A stretch of DNA of 64,000 bases, taken from NCBI RefSeq assembly GCF_000303155.1, contig NC_018719.1:1364001-1428000 (forward strand), written 5' to 3'. Shown here one piece after another: positions 51,574 to 59,597 of this stretch. Origin of the DNA: Candidatus Nitrososphaera gargensis Ga9.2. Its GTDB lineage: Archaea > Thermoproteota > Nitrososphaeria > Nitrososphaerales > Nitrososphaeraceae. The notes under the pieces are model-generated. The model saw only the letters and a list, made by a program, of their open reading frames with translations, did not search any database and was not told the origin of the DNA. How positions within the stretch are numbered: the first letter of the stretch is position 1; each line of letters begins with the position of its first letter. The translations under genes were made by a program, and so were the position numbers.

Positions 51574-51771
51574 CTAGCTTGAGGCAAGGCTTATTGCATT
51601 CCGCCTCTTGCGCAAGTAATACTCCAATATAAGTCCAGCGGCGATAGCTCCGCCGGCCACTGCTGCTGTAGTAGCAATGCACATGCGCGCTGGCATTTGT
51701 ATCCTTCCTTTAACCCCGATATCGTCAGGCATTTCTGCCCGCAGCTCCAAATCTGTTCGAGCAGTTTGCAT
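51574..51771 (-). CDS. Possible small membrane protein, 65 aa
   Basis: Residues 28-50 are a hydrophobic helix (CIATTAAVAGGAIAAGLILEYYL) followed by a basic stop-transfer signal (RKRRN). The start may be the internal ATG at the membrane helix. No conserved motif. It could be a gene or a remnant in this decayed area. Confidence 0.4.
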   Translation of the reverse strand: MQTARTDLELRAEMPDDIGVKGRIQMPARMCIATTAAVAGGAIAAGLILEYYLRKRRNAISLASS

Positions 51772-51957
51772 ATCATCATCCCACGTCAGATATTGCCTTT
51801 ATTGGTTGAGAAAGATGCTTCGGTGCAACGTAAGAAAATAGCAGAAATGAGGCTACTCTGGCTTTCCATTAAGTCACTACCATACCCTTATCATCGATAG
51901 CCAGCAAAAGAGCTATTACTTTGAAGAACTGCAAAAGATAGTCAAGTATTACCTGTC

Positions 51958-52335
51958 CTACCTCTGGGCGTATGTTTTTGCGCCAGTAAAGTCAATGCCT
52001 ATGCAGGGCTCGTTTCCTTCTACCCATGCATCGTGACCCGGCGGGATTATCGCCACGTCTCCAGGCCCACATTCCATTTCGGTTCCATTGTCCATTCTTA
52101 CCCTCATTCGCCCAGAAATGATGTACCCGGTATGATGCTGCTGGCAGCTGTCGGTCTTGACTATTGGTTTTACAGATGTTGACCATTTCCACCCCGGTTC
52201 AAGCGTGAATCGGCCAATCGATACATCTCCAATATTTGCGATATCCAGCTTACCTTTGTCAAACTTGCGGGTTTCATCTGGCTTGGTGTTAAGGTTTCTT
52301 TCTTCCAGCCTTCCCATGCTTTGAGTTGAACTCAT
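51958..52335 (-). CDS. Cupin-domain protein
   Basis: 125 residues from ATG 52335. HTGYIISGRMRVRMDNGTEMECGPGDVAIIPPGHDAWV is a near-complete cupin core: G-x-I-x-G motif 1 preceded by QQHH and PGD-x6-PPGH-x3-V motif 2. The histidines could hold iron, zinc or manganese. Small single-domain cupins act as sensors, isomerases or dioxygenases; the substrate is unknown. Confidence 0.85.
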   Translation of the reverse strand: MSSTQSMGRLEERNLNTKPDETRKFDKGKLDIANIGDVSIGRFTLEPGWKWSTSVKPIVKTDSCQQHHTGYIISGRMRVRMDNGTEMECGPGDVAIIPPGHDAWVEGNEPCIGIDFTGAKTYAQR

Positions 52336-52481
52336 ATTGTAGGCAGGGTGCAAATGTGCTTTATGGTTACTGGTGTTGTTTACGATAAGATTTCGCTGTC
52401 GTCTGCTTTCAGCTACTATCCACGATCTTTTCTGTTTGTCAAAAACAGTTAGAATATTAATTTCAAGCTAGAACTTCTTAT

Positions 52482-53342
52482 GTGGCGGTAATGATGGCCG
52501 CAGGCTACGATCCTGTCAAGTACAAGATAAGCTCAATTCAAAACTGGAACACTGTCGCACCCGGCTACCACAGCGACTGGGCAAGCAAGGAAAGGGGCCC
52601 CTTCAGGTCGACTGCCGAGCTGATCAAGGCGGCTGACATCAGGTCGGACGACTATGTGCTAGATGTAGCATGCGGCACTGGCGCAGTGTCAATGCATGCT
52701 GCGCGGCTGCTTGGGCCTTCAGGGACACTTGTAGGAATTGATTTTTCAAGAGGCGCCCTTGGCATCGCTAAGTCATCTGTCCCGACTGGCCACTTTGCCG
52801 AGATGGACGCCGAGAACATTGGATTTGATGTAAAATTTGACAGAATAGTGTGCCAGTATGCCCTGATGTTCTTCCCGGACCCTGTACGGGTTCTTAGCCA
52901 GCTCTGGGCACTTTTGAAAAAGGATGACGGCAAGCTTGCAGTAGCGGTCCATGGAATGCCAGAAGGAGTGCCGTACTTTAGCACAGTGATGGAGCCTGTC
53001 CTGCGACACATACCGGACATCCGGCCAGAAGGAGCTCCGACGGTTCACCGCTTTGGCAACAAGGCAGACCTGCAAAAAGTGATTGCCAGCGCAGGATTTT
53101 CCAAGATCTCGATTGAAGAATTTGTTTTTGAGTGCGAGGCCGGGACCTTTGAAGAGTACTGGTCGGACTATATGTCCACAACGGCAAATTCCATACGAGC
53201 CACGATTGAAGGCAGGGGTCTTGGCGTGGTGTCTGCAATAAAGGCCGAGGCAGAAGAGAAGGCGCGCAAGTTCATGAAAGGCGGCAGGATACGGTTTCCA
53301 TGGCAGGTGCTCATTGCGACTGCGATACGCGCGCAAGACTGA
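52482..53342 (+). CDS. Class I SAM-dependent methyltransferase (UbiE-like)
   Basis: 286 residues; GTG 52482, ATG 52491 or 52494 are possible. VLDVACGTGAVSMHAARLLGPSGTLVGIDFS near residue 62 is motif I and the acidic ribose loop; FAEMDAENIGFDVKFDRIVCQYALMFFPDP is motif II/III. A C-terminal cap follows. Similar to methylases of quinones and small molecules, but no pathway genes are adjacent. Confidence 0.88.
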   Translation: MAVMMAAGYDPVKYKISSIQNWNTVAPGYHSDWASKERGPFRSTAELIKAADIRSDDYVLDVACGTGAVSMHAARLLGPSGTLVGIDFSRGALGIAKSSVPTGHFAEMDAENIGFDVKFDRIVCQYALMFFPDPVRVLSQLWALLKKDDGKLAVAVHGMPEGVPYFSTVMEPVLRHIPDIRPEGAPTVHRFGNKADLQKVIASAGFSKISIEEFVFECEAGTFEEYWSDYMSTTANSIRATIEGRGLGVVSAIKAEAEEKARKFMKGGRIRFPWQVLIATAIRAQD

Positions 53343-53548
53343 TGCCCTCTGTTTCAATAACAGGCGTGTGCAATAAGGACAGAAAAAGCAGATTTTCCTC
53401 TACGCCGGCATCAGCTTTGTGGCAGTCGGCATTGCCTCAATAGTTCTAAAGTAACAGTGCGCTATTTCTTTCGAGATCAAATGAGGATAATACATCAGAA
53501 CCCATAAGAATTTGATAATTGCCTTATGCTTAGATAGCTCAATGAATC
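53343..53548. other. Intergenic
   Basis: About 200 bases after the methyltransferase. It contains short fragments with hydrophobic translation (TAGISFVAVGIASIVLK, around 53407-53457) like a lost membrane helix, but no intact gene. Confidence 0.35.
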
Positions 53549-53746
53549 ATGGGAATGATCCTTCTAGAAATAGCGACAGAGCGCATGGTTATAGACAAGG
53601 ATGATGAATGTTGCATCCAATTACTAGCTGAAGCGGTCAACAACAGAGCAAAGATAAGAAAAGCCTACAATTCGTTCGTGACGTCTACTTTAACCTGCTT
53701 ACCTTGGATCTTTACTATTTTTCAACTATCTCTAGAAAAATTGTGA
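53549..53746 (+). CDS. Doubtful small ORF, 65 aa
   Basis: ATG 53549. The first 40 residues (LLEIATERMVIDKDDECC, AEAVNNRAKIRKAYNS) have protein-like helical composition; the end is hydrophobic and looks random. It may be the start of a decayed gene. No family recognised. Confidence 0.3.
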   Translation: MGMILLEIATERMVIDKDDECCIQLLAEAVNNRAKIRKAYNSFVTSTLTCLPWIFTIFQLSLEKL

Positions 53747-53780
53747 TAAGGCATATTTCAGCTATAACTTTTGCCAGCTC

Positions 53781-54062
53781 TCAAAAGCTCTTTCTAGGCA
53801 TTCTTTCATAATCTGGTCCAACTGATACTAACGGACCTATTTCGTTGTACAGATTCAAGAATTTGTGGCCCTTATCGCTTGTTTCGTAGACTTGACCAGC
53901 CTGATTGTATTCTAGCAGACCATTTTCGATCAGCTGCGACGCGTACTCCTTTAGCTACGCATATGATAGGTACGCTTTGTACATTATTCTTGTCTTCGTT
54001 GCGCCCCCGCAGGCAGCTTCTAAAATTTGAGCAGTTATCTCGGTTCTACTTCTATATTTCAT
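53781..54062 (-). pseudogene. Winged-helix gene with an in-frame amber codon
   Basis: One continuous frame of 94 codons from ATG 54062 to TGA 53781 is split by TAG at 53957-53955. It reads ILEAACGGATKTRIMYKAYLSYA-stop-LKEYASQLIENGLLEYNQAGQVYETSDKG. In the intact relative at 56839-57084 the same position is Gln (VSYTQLSKEYL), so CAG to TAG explains the stop. Either a recent pseudogene or a read-through gene. The fold is an archaeal winged helix with a C-terminal coil. Confidence 0.75.
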
Positions 54063-54597
54063 ATGTTTCAAAATTACAGAACAATACGGTCTAATATGCC
54101 ATCGGTGTACAATGGGTGTAAACCAAGTTTGTATGAAAACCAAGCCCTACTCACCCTTCCGAGCTTGGCGAATGTTCCCACCCAGGATGTATATATGGGC
54201 GGAGTTGTGTACTACAATGATAGTTCAACATGATTGTTATGCAGGATTCATGCTTGTTACTTTTGAAAGTTAAAAACTGAAAATACGAATGGAGAAAGTG
54301 AATTGAGCACTGGAAAAAGAACAGGAAAAGCCTTCAATAGACACTACAGCGTGAATAATAAACAACCATCTATCTTGTACCACGTCGAATTCTGATCCAA
54401 CATACTGGCACTATGACTCTAGACAAAATTGTAATTCCTACGGTGCCCAGAACCAAGCTTGCCAATGGGTTCAACCTACTTTTTCCCATTACTATGTGCC
54501 CTATTCTGTTATAGTTTGCATTTGATTTAAAGGATGCCGGGAAATAAGCGTCCAAAGTTTTGGCAGGCAATTCTCCTCTCCAAAAGCCTTGGCTGTA
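54063..54597. other. Gene-poor stretch
   Basis: Over 500 bases with no supported gene. A minus-strand frame from ATG 54489 to 54370 encodes a 39-residue hydrophobic peptide with a basic tail (VCWIRIRRGTR) and could be a tiny membrane protein, but nothing else supports it. The rest is AT-rich. Confidence 0.35.
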
Positions 54598-55041
54598 ATG
54601 AAACAGTTAATTGCGTTATTAGAAGATATAGCATGTATGGGCATCGTAGAATATACTGTCCGTGAATTGTTCAGGGAGCTTGACAAAAGAACGCAGGAGT
54701 TCTATGAATATGTGATGCCTGCCGTGGACATGTATGAGGATGGAAATGATTTGGTTGTTGATGTTGATCTGCCCGGTTTTAGAAAGGAAGACATCAGCAT
54801 TAGAATCGTAGATGGAAACATACTGTCGATCAAAGCAACAAAAAAGCGAGCGCCACCAACAGCAGAGGAACCACTAGGTCCGATACACTACAGACAGAGG
54901 CCAGTTCAAATAGACAAGAGGATAGTGTTGCCTATCTCTACGAGAGACGCTGAGAGAGTAACAGGAACAGCAAAGTATGAAAATGGTGTTGTTACATTGA
55001 GAATCCCAATTCCCAAAGCAACCGTTGTTCCTATAACGTAG
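54598..55041 (+). CDS. hsp20: Small heat-shock protein (Hsp20/alpha-crystallin)
   Basis: 147 residues from ATG 54598 (TTG 54589 and ATG 54634 are alternatives). The alpha-crystallin domain spans residues 43-137: AVDMYEDGNDLVVDVDLPGFRKEDISIRI, then ERVTGTAKYENGVVTLRIPI with the A-x-x-x-N-G-V-L-like motif. The tail has an I-P-I/V-V-P-I element fitting the I-x-I anchor. An ATP-independent holdase chaperone. Confidence 0.92.
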   Translation: MKQLIALLEDIACMGIVEYTVRELFRELDKRTQEFYEYVMPAVDMYEDGNDLVVDVDLPGFRKEDISIRIVDGNILSIKATKKRAPPTAEEPLGPIHYRQRPVQIDKRIVLPISTRDAERVTGTAKYENGVVTLRIPIPKATVVPIT

Positions 55042-55266
55042 AGAGTAATCAATACAACGGAACGTTGATCAGAGTTTCTGCGCATTGCCTGAAGATCAGG
55101 AAGGTTCAGAGAAGGAGAGAAGTAAACCAAGCTCTACTTACCTAAGGATTTAGAGCTGATACCATTGGCTTTCAGGCTTGTGCCTGCCAACCCTCGCTAC
55201 TTTTCTTGTTAGTAAGAAATACGATAAAGAAAAAAGTTGATTTGATTGGAGCCGGCCCGATTTTTG
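55042..55266. other. Intergenic with one hairpin
   Basis: 225 bases. CAGGC (55173-55177) pairs with GCCTG (55182-55186) around TTGT, with outer TTGG/CCAA arms (55165-55168 and 55187-55190). No gene. The hairpin could be a terminator relic or small RNA. Confidence 0.35.
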
Positions 55267-55641
55267 TTAACAAGTTGAGATCTTGAAAGGATCCATGTGG
55301 GAGTTATTCGGTGGAATTATGAGAACAACCTTACACGGATGGTGATTATCAAGTTTTACACCGATTTTAACTTTAACTGTGTCGTCTGTACTTGAGGACA
55401 CCGACACGCTAGACTGTGAGGACTGGGATTGCGAGCACGTCACAATCGACCCTGAGGATACAGACACGCTGCACTTTGTGGACTGTGAGGACTTGACGAC
55501 AGACACTGAAGACTCTCCAACGACAGCAGTTGCTGAAACTGTGAAAGCTTCAGGCAGTAGAGCGACTGCTGCAACTAATGCAGATGTGGTGACGGCTGCC
55601 ACTATGAAAAGAGAGTTTGTCATCATTTCTCTTTCAGACAT
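55267..55641 (-). CDS. Secreted Ser/Val-rich low-complexity protein, 124 aa
   Basis: ATG 55641, with ATG pairs at residues 6-7. Residues 8-37 are a signal peptide or anchor (SLFIVAAVTTSALVAAVALL). The mature part repeats S-V-S-V and S-Q-S-S blocks (residues 42-87), then DDTVKVKIGVKLDNHHPCKVVLII. Alternating Ser/Val suggests a beta-rich surface fibre or coat. No family recognised. Confidence 0.55.
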   Translation of the reverse strand: MSEREMMTNSLFIVAAVTTSALVAAVALLPEAFTVSATAVVGESSVSVVKSSQSTKCSVSVSSGSIVTCSQSQSSQSSVSVSSSTDDTVKVKIGVKLDNHHPCKVVLIIPPNNSHMDPFKISTC

Positions 55642-55860
55642 AATGTATTGGTCTTGACCTTTAAGAGATTCGTCGGATTCTGTTGAATGCTAAACTCTAA
55701 AAGTTGATCAATCTAGGTCTTGCTGAAGAATTGCACGACAACATTACATAAGCTCTATGGCCTTGGCGAACGTCAACCAAGAACATAAACTGCTGATGAT
55801 AAATCCACTTCTCTCCAATACCCCTTTATCTTGTAGGTTCGAACACTATTCTTACGACCG
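55642..55860. other. Intergenic
   Basis: About 220 AT-rich bases upstream of the secreted protein gene; GGTCAAGACC (around 55652-55661) is a short dyad near its start. No gene seen. Confidence 0.35.
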
Positions 55861-56016
55861 CTAATTGTAGTGTGCTATTTGGCTGCCATACATCCTTTTT
55901 ACTATATCATCAGAAACACCCGAGGCATTGCGTTTGATCGTCGCATCTATCTTGATCCACATCCAGCCTAGGGTATCAATTTCATGATCCAAGGCCAGAG
56001 TCGTTGCATCTTTCAT
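55861..56016 (-). CDS. Orphan ORF, 51 aa, LDHEIDTL family copy 1
   Basis: ATG 56016 to TAG 55861. ALDHEIDTLGWMWIKIDATIKRN (residues 8-30) is closely matched by HLDHEIDTLSSIWTKIDVIKFN in the ORF at 57328-57612. Two similar short ORFs on one strand argue that this is, or was, a real gene family. The function is unknown; the helix pattern suggests a small coiled coil. Confidence 0.5.
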   Translation of the reverse strand: MKDATTLALDHEIDTLGWMWIKIDATIKRNASGVSDDIVKRMYGSQIAHYN

Positions 56017-56126
56017 GTTCAGCTTTCTTCTATTATGGATTCAGAGCGAATTAGCAAGTTCAATATTATATTCAGATTCGTCGTTGTAGTGATAAATGAT
56101 TCCACGAGATTCGTATTATTAGTTCA

Positions 56127-56215
56127 AAAATATAATTCAATTTCGAAATTCAAAATTTAATTATATTTTTATATTTCAAAATGCAATTACATTTTTGTAT
56201 AATATTATTCGCCAT
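56127..56215. repeat. AT-rich cluster of nested palindromes and direct repeats
   Basis: AAAAATATAATT (56127-56138) and AATTATATTTTT (56160-56171) are perfect inverted arms; between them AATTTCGAAATT is itself a perfect palindrome. The stretch starting CAAAATTTAATTATATTTTT (from 56152) is repeated with few changes as CAAAATGCAATTACATTTTT. ATTATTCG-CCAT-CGAATAAT (about 56206-56225) is another perfect hairpin. No coding function. Local GC is far below the window average. Confidence 0.55.
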
Positions 56216-56225
56216 CGAATAATTC

Positions 56226-56427
56226 ACCATTGCCAGTTGTGGATTCTTAGATGGATAGACCCTAGATAGATAGCGATTGGGACTTGATGATTTTGATACT
56301 GTTGCGTCAGACCGATCTTCGAATGGAATTCAAAAACATATTTTGTCGTATCTCCATTGCAAGTAAAAAAGAAGAAAGAAAATGAGGGAGGGTGATAGAG
56401 TTATCTACTTTTTGCCTGCGATATTGC
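56226..56427. other. Intergenic
   Basis: 200 bases downstream of the secreted Asn/Gln-rich gene. GAAAGAAAATGAGGG precedes its stop on the other strand. No further feature found. Confidence 0.35.
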
Positions 56428-56718
56428 TTACGAGCAGTCTGTGAAGCTGTTCCGTCCGCCACCAATGTTGGCCGATGCTGCTGCATTATTGACTGCCGCT
56501 ACATTTTGCTGACAAGCGCCTGCGTCTTGGAATACAGCGGCTGTTGCGCTGTTGGTGTTGAAAGCTCCGCCTCCACCAACGGTGGCGGTAGCAGTGGCAT
56601 TTTGTGTGTTGCTGTTGAAGTTTGACTGGTTGATGGTCGTCTGCGCGGCTGCGGCTGCTGGTACGAGTGTGCTTACGAGCACGGTCGTAAGCATGATCAT
56701 CCTTGTTGTTGGGATCAT
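56428..56718 (-). CDS. Secreted Asn/Ala-rich protein, 96 aa
   Basis: ATG 56718. Residues 1-25 form a signal peptide ending AAAAAQ. The mature part is low complexity: TTINQSNFNSNTQNATATATVGGGG, with many N-x-T/S sites, and two cysteines (GACQQNV, TDCS) able to form one disulfide. The composition suggests a surface or biofilm matrix protein, possibly glycosylated. No family recognised. Confidence 0.65.
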   Translation of the reverse strand: MIPTTRMIMLTTVLVSTLVPAAAAAQTTINQSNFNSNTQNATATATVGGGGAFNTNSATAAVFQDAGACQQNVAAVNNAAASANIGGGRNSFTDCS

Positions 56719-56838
56719 CGCTCAGTGGTATGGTTGGTCTTGGCGATAAGAAATCCCGCAATACAAGATTCTTATACTTTGAATGCTAACGGCAATGATA
56801 ATTGTTGTTGGGTAAGGATATTGCATTCAGCTATAGGC

Positions 56839-57084
56839 TCATTTTTCATAACTTCGTAAATATTCACAGCCCTTTGCAGTGGTGAAATATCTGTTTCTCT
56901 CTGCATCATATGCCAATAGTTCGTTTTTCAAGAGAACTGGCAGGTACTCTTTACTAAGTTGAGTATATGAAACGTATGCATAGAACATCATTCTCGTCTT
57001 TGTAGTGCCCTCCAAAGCTGAAGTCAGCATTTCTACAATGATATCGTTCCGTGTGCGATTTTTCTTCTTAATGTCTTTAGTCAT
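56839..57084 (-). CDS. Winged-helix DNA-binding protein, 81 aa
   Basis: ATG 57084. NDIIVEMLTSALEGTTKTRMMFYAYVSYTQLSKEYL, then a wing (NELLAYDAERNRYFTTAKG), and a short C-terminal helix. This is a common archaeal winged-helix family, often regulators. It is the intact relative of the amber-interrupted gene at 53781-54062 and shares a plan with the gene at 46805-47065. Confidence 0.82.
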   Translation of the reverse strand: MTKDIKKKNRTRNDIIVEMLTSALEGTTKTRMMFYAYVSYTQLSKEYLPVLLKNELLAYDAERNRYFTTAKGCEYLRSYEK

Positions 57085-57327
57085 GCCTAAGACGGCAGCA
57101 GCTCGTTAGTTTCGTATTCTGCGTGACTAGTCATGTCTTTGTGATGTACTACCTCAGAATATGCGAAGAATATCATTTTACACATCACGCAAACATACCT
57201 CTGCCTTTGCTGTCTTGTGTCATATGATAAATATGATATTCTGCAGAAATAACTTTAATAATTGATACGACCTGTTGTTAGATTTCACATCTAGCAGGCT
57301 CAAAAAGCTGCTAATCGTGGCGCGCCA
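57085..57327. other. Intergenic
   Basis: 240 bases between two minus-strand genes. It holds probable promoter sequence for the winged-helix gene and no recognised gene or RNA. Confidence 0.35.
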
Positions 57328-57612
57328 CTAGCAATTTTTCACAGATTGATAAGACGATAATAGCCGCGACCTTACTTGCAATAAGACTTTTTTGCTGGCT
57401 CTTGCTACATTTACAAATAATAATCTTCCATTCCACCAGTTGTTATTCTTCACTTTAGAAAAGACAGTCAATGAAGGCGATCTTACAGGCAGAACGAACG
57501 ATTCTAATGGCGCTTCTTCAGATGTACTCCGCACATTAAACTTGATCACATCTATTTTTGTCCATATCGAGCTCAAAGTATCAATTTCATGGTCTAGATG
57601 CAAAACGTACAA
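57328..57612 (-). CDS. Orphan ORF, 94 aa, LDHEIDTL family copy 2
   Basis: Residues 4-30 (LHLDHEIDTLSSIWTKIDVI) match the ORF at 55861-56016. The remainder (SLTVFSKVKNNNWWNGRLLFVNV, then ARASKKVLLQVRSRL) has no counterpart in copy 1 and could be native or read from decayed DNA. No known domain. Confidence 0.45.
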   Translation of the reverse strand: MYVLHLDHEIDTLSSIWTKIDVIKFNVRSTSEEAPLESFVLPVRSPSLTVFSKVKNNNWWNGRLLFVNVARASKKVLLQVRSRLLSSYQSVKNC

Positions 57613-57863
57613 GGAACTATGATTTTATCCTTCACGCTTTCGCATTCCTTCTTTTATGCACTCTCGCTGAGATCTCAGCCCCAGTGCGATAATCAATAAC
57701 AATACCATATCTCTGAAAATCATCAACTGACAAGACTTACGGCTGATAATGTGTAAGTGGTATCAGCAGAAATCTCCGACAAACCACATAAATCATTATG
57801 TTTTGACAAGTCTGCACGGCAATCACGCCAACAATATCTGCGGCCATCATTTCTCTTGGACTA
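57613..57863. other. Intergenic, with a possible lost gene start
   Basis: Just before the acidic ORF at 57864 the same frame reads VCTAITPTISAAIISLGLLAPG, a signal-like helix, but an in-frame TGA two codons after ATG 57799 cuts it from a start. This hints that the downstream gene has lost its 5' end. Confidence 0.4.
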
Positions 57864-58058
57864 TTGGCACCAGGAATGGCTGTTCCTGCACTCGCTGTGT
57901 CTGTGTCAGTCGATGACGGCACAGTATCGATCGAACACGAAGAATTTCTGGTCGATGTCCAAGAAGATAGTACAGTACACATCGAAGCTAGAGATATTGT
58001 AGTGGATATAGAAGATAGCAGTGTAAGTGTTGAAACTCCGGAGAAGGGGGAAGAATAG
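57864..58058 (+). CDS. Acidic beta-rich small protein, 64 aa (probably 5'-damaged)
   Basis: ATG 57864. SVSVDDGTVSIEHEEFLVDVQEDSTVHIEARDIVVDIEDSSVSVE alternates hydrophobic and acidic residues, a surface-strand pattern like the Ser/Val-rich secreted protein at 55267-55641. The sequence upstream in frame resembles a signal peptide, suggesting a secreted protein whose true start was lost. Confidence 0.4.
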   Translation: MAPGMAVPALAVSVSVDDGTVSIEHEEFLVDVQEDSTVHIEARDIVVDIEDSSVSVETPEKGEE

Positions 58059-58202
58059 AAGTAGGCCGACATAGAAGAAATTGAAAACCCTCATTTTTCT
58101 TTGAATTTATTGAAATAGGTCTTTTGGGTATGCTGCAACAATACTATCTTTAGGTTTCGCAGAGACACGCGTGTCTTATTTTTTGTTCTTCTCCTCCGCT
58201 AT

Positions 58203-58545
58203 TTACCAAATACAAACTATTTGCAACATCTCTAGCTCCACCACTAGCTTCTGAGTTTCGGTTATATGGTTAGCGTGTTCCTTTGCACGGATCTTCTTTC
58301 TGGTCAATGCTTCTAATGCAATCACATCCCCAGAGGCTTTAGCGTAGCTATCTCCAATTCCAAGCGACTGTTAATAATTGGCGGATTCCGAGTAGTTATC
58401 ATGCTCATGCGTTTCTATCATCTTTTGAATCGCGACTCTTGTAGGATCGAGCTGGAAAACATCTGGCGTCCAGTGAGAAGAGCTAATTATAACAAAGCTA
58501 GCACCATAGGGAGAGAGGTATCCTTTTAGAACGGCTTCATATCAC
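58203..58545 (-). pseudogene. Unidentified decayed gene
   Basis: A single minus-strand frame reads YLSPYGASFVIISSSHWTPDVFQLDPTRVAIQKMIETHEHDNYSESANY, then a TAA, then QSLGIGDSYAKASGDVIALEAL and a basic helix (TRKKIRAKEHANHI). There is no start codon: a TGA precedes the first residues. Composition is protein-like on both sides of the stop, so this is a remnant. Family not recognised. Confidence 0.5.
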
Positions 58546-58554
58546 TGATTTCGT

Positions 58555-59078
58555 ATGAACAAGAAGACCATGTTTATCCTGATGGGAGCTGGGCTAGTTG
58601 TCTCTGGAATAGTCACTATTATTCTAATATATCAGGGGTTATCCGTAGGAGATGTCTTGGTCTACCAGCCACTAGCAAGCGAGACTGCAGGAGAAATGAA
58701 CAAGTTCAATCTAGAAGAGATCCATAGCGTTTCTCTTGCAAAGCACGACCATGTTTTACTTACTATGTTGGTGGACAGCCAGCCTGCAGTTGTTCCAGAG
58801 GGAATAGGAATGAGCCCGCAGCTGTAGTACGATCACTCGACAAATATGGTCCGTCCGGTATATCGCCCATGCACACCCACGACACCTCCGGCACCACCCA
58901 TATCGAATCGACCACTCCAAGAGAATACACGGTGGGCGAATTTCTAAAAGTGAGGGGGACGGATCCAAGCATGGTTACAAGGATGACCGTCAATGGAAAT
59001 GAAGTGGCCGACTTTTTAAACCACGAGATGAAGATAGGTCAAAGGATTCAGATAGAAATCATGACCGCTTCTTCATAA
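58555..59078 (+). pseudogene. Broken membrane-anchored protein gene with HTHD motif
   Basis: From ATG 58555: an N-terminal membrane anchor (MFILMGAGLVVSGIVTIILI), then DHVLLTMLVDSQPAVVPEGIGMSPQL and TAG at 58825. The sequence continues YDH in frame, then after a one-base shift SLDKYGPSGISPMHTHDTSG, THIEST and REYTVGEFLKVRG to TAA 59078. A single W codon (TGG to TAG) and one frameshift separate the halves. The MHTHD element looks like a metal-binding site of an extracellular cupredoxin-like domain, but I cannot name the family. Confidence 0.75.
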
Positions 59079-59373
59079 CGACCTTTTCCTTTTTTAACTC
59101 GCTATGTATCCACATCAAGGTCGATATCGTATAGACTGGCACAAAGTCGCCTACCAGCGGCACAAACTCGGCCATATTGATAAGCGCAGAGCGCTTGCTC
59201 CTTGTTATCGCATAAAGCACGCTGGTTACTATGGCGTCTGATATGTCACCTATGACAGGCGTGGCAAAGAGCGGAGCTGCCACATAGTCAAGGGCATCTA
59301 CTGCCACTGATATCGCAAGTGCAGTTGCAGCCCTTGCCCTGAAGAGAGAGACCAATGGTAATAACAATTGCAC
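59059..59373 (-). CDS. Hypothetical membrane protein, 104 aa
   Basis: Two or three hydrophobic stretches (residues 12-30, 35-55 and 66-88) with TRSKRSA between them and a basic tail (KKEKVVMKKRS). VIGDISDAIVTSVLYAITRSKRSALINMAEFVPLVGDFVPVYT resembles small proteins with two GD turns in membranes. Co-transcribed with the small gene 9 bases upstream. Confidence 0.65.
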   Translation of the reverse strand: MQLLLPLVSLFRARAATALAISVAVDALDYVAAPLFATPVIGDISDAIVTSVLYAITRSKRSALINMAEFVPLVGDFVPVYTISTLMWIHSELKKEKVVMKKRS

Positions 59374-59381
59374 AGCATGGC

Positions 59382-59543
59382 TTATAGTCGTTCATTCATC
59401 ATCTCGTCTGTTCTGTCCTTTATCTTGTAGGCGACGTTGTGGAGTCCAACTCTTCCTATTTCTGCCCGGCTTTTGCCAACCTTGATTTTTTCTTCAAGCT
59501 CTTTTTCTATCTTTTCTTCGACCTTGTCCACGTTTGCGGCCAT
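59382..59543 (-). CDS. Small charged coiled-coil protein, 53 aa
   Basis: ATG 59543 to TAA 59382. KVEEKIEKELEEKIKVG is a short charged helix, then RVGLHNVAYKIKDRTDEMMNERL. It lies 9 bases upstream of the membrane protein gene, so the two likely work together. Family not recognised. Confidence 0.6.
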   Translation of the reverse strand: MAANVDKVEEKIEKELEEKIKVGKSRAEIGRVGLHNVAYKIKDRTDEMMNERL

Positions 59544-59597
59544 ATGCCTGAATCTAGCTACATCGTATTTATCAGGTTAAAGATGAAAATTATTATT

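Noticed and set aside
51780-51957. Remnant of a coding region (SQQKSYYFEELQKIVKYYLSY on the plus strand)
   Set aside because: Too short, with stops on both sides and no recognisable family; not enough for a pseudogene call.
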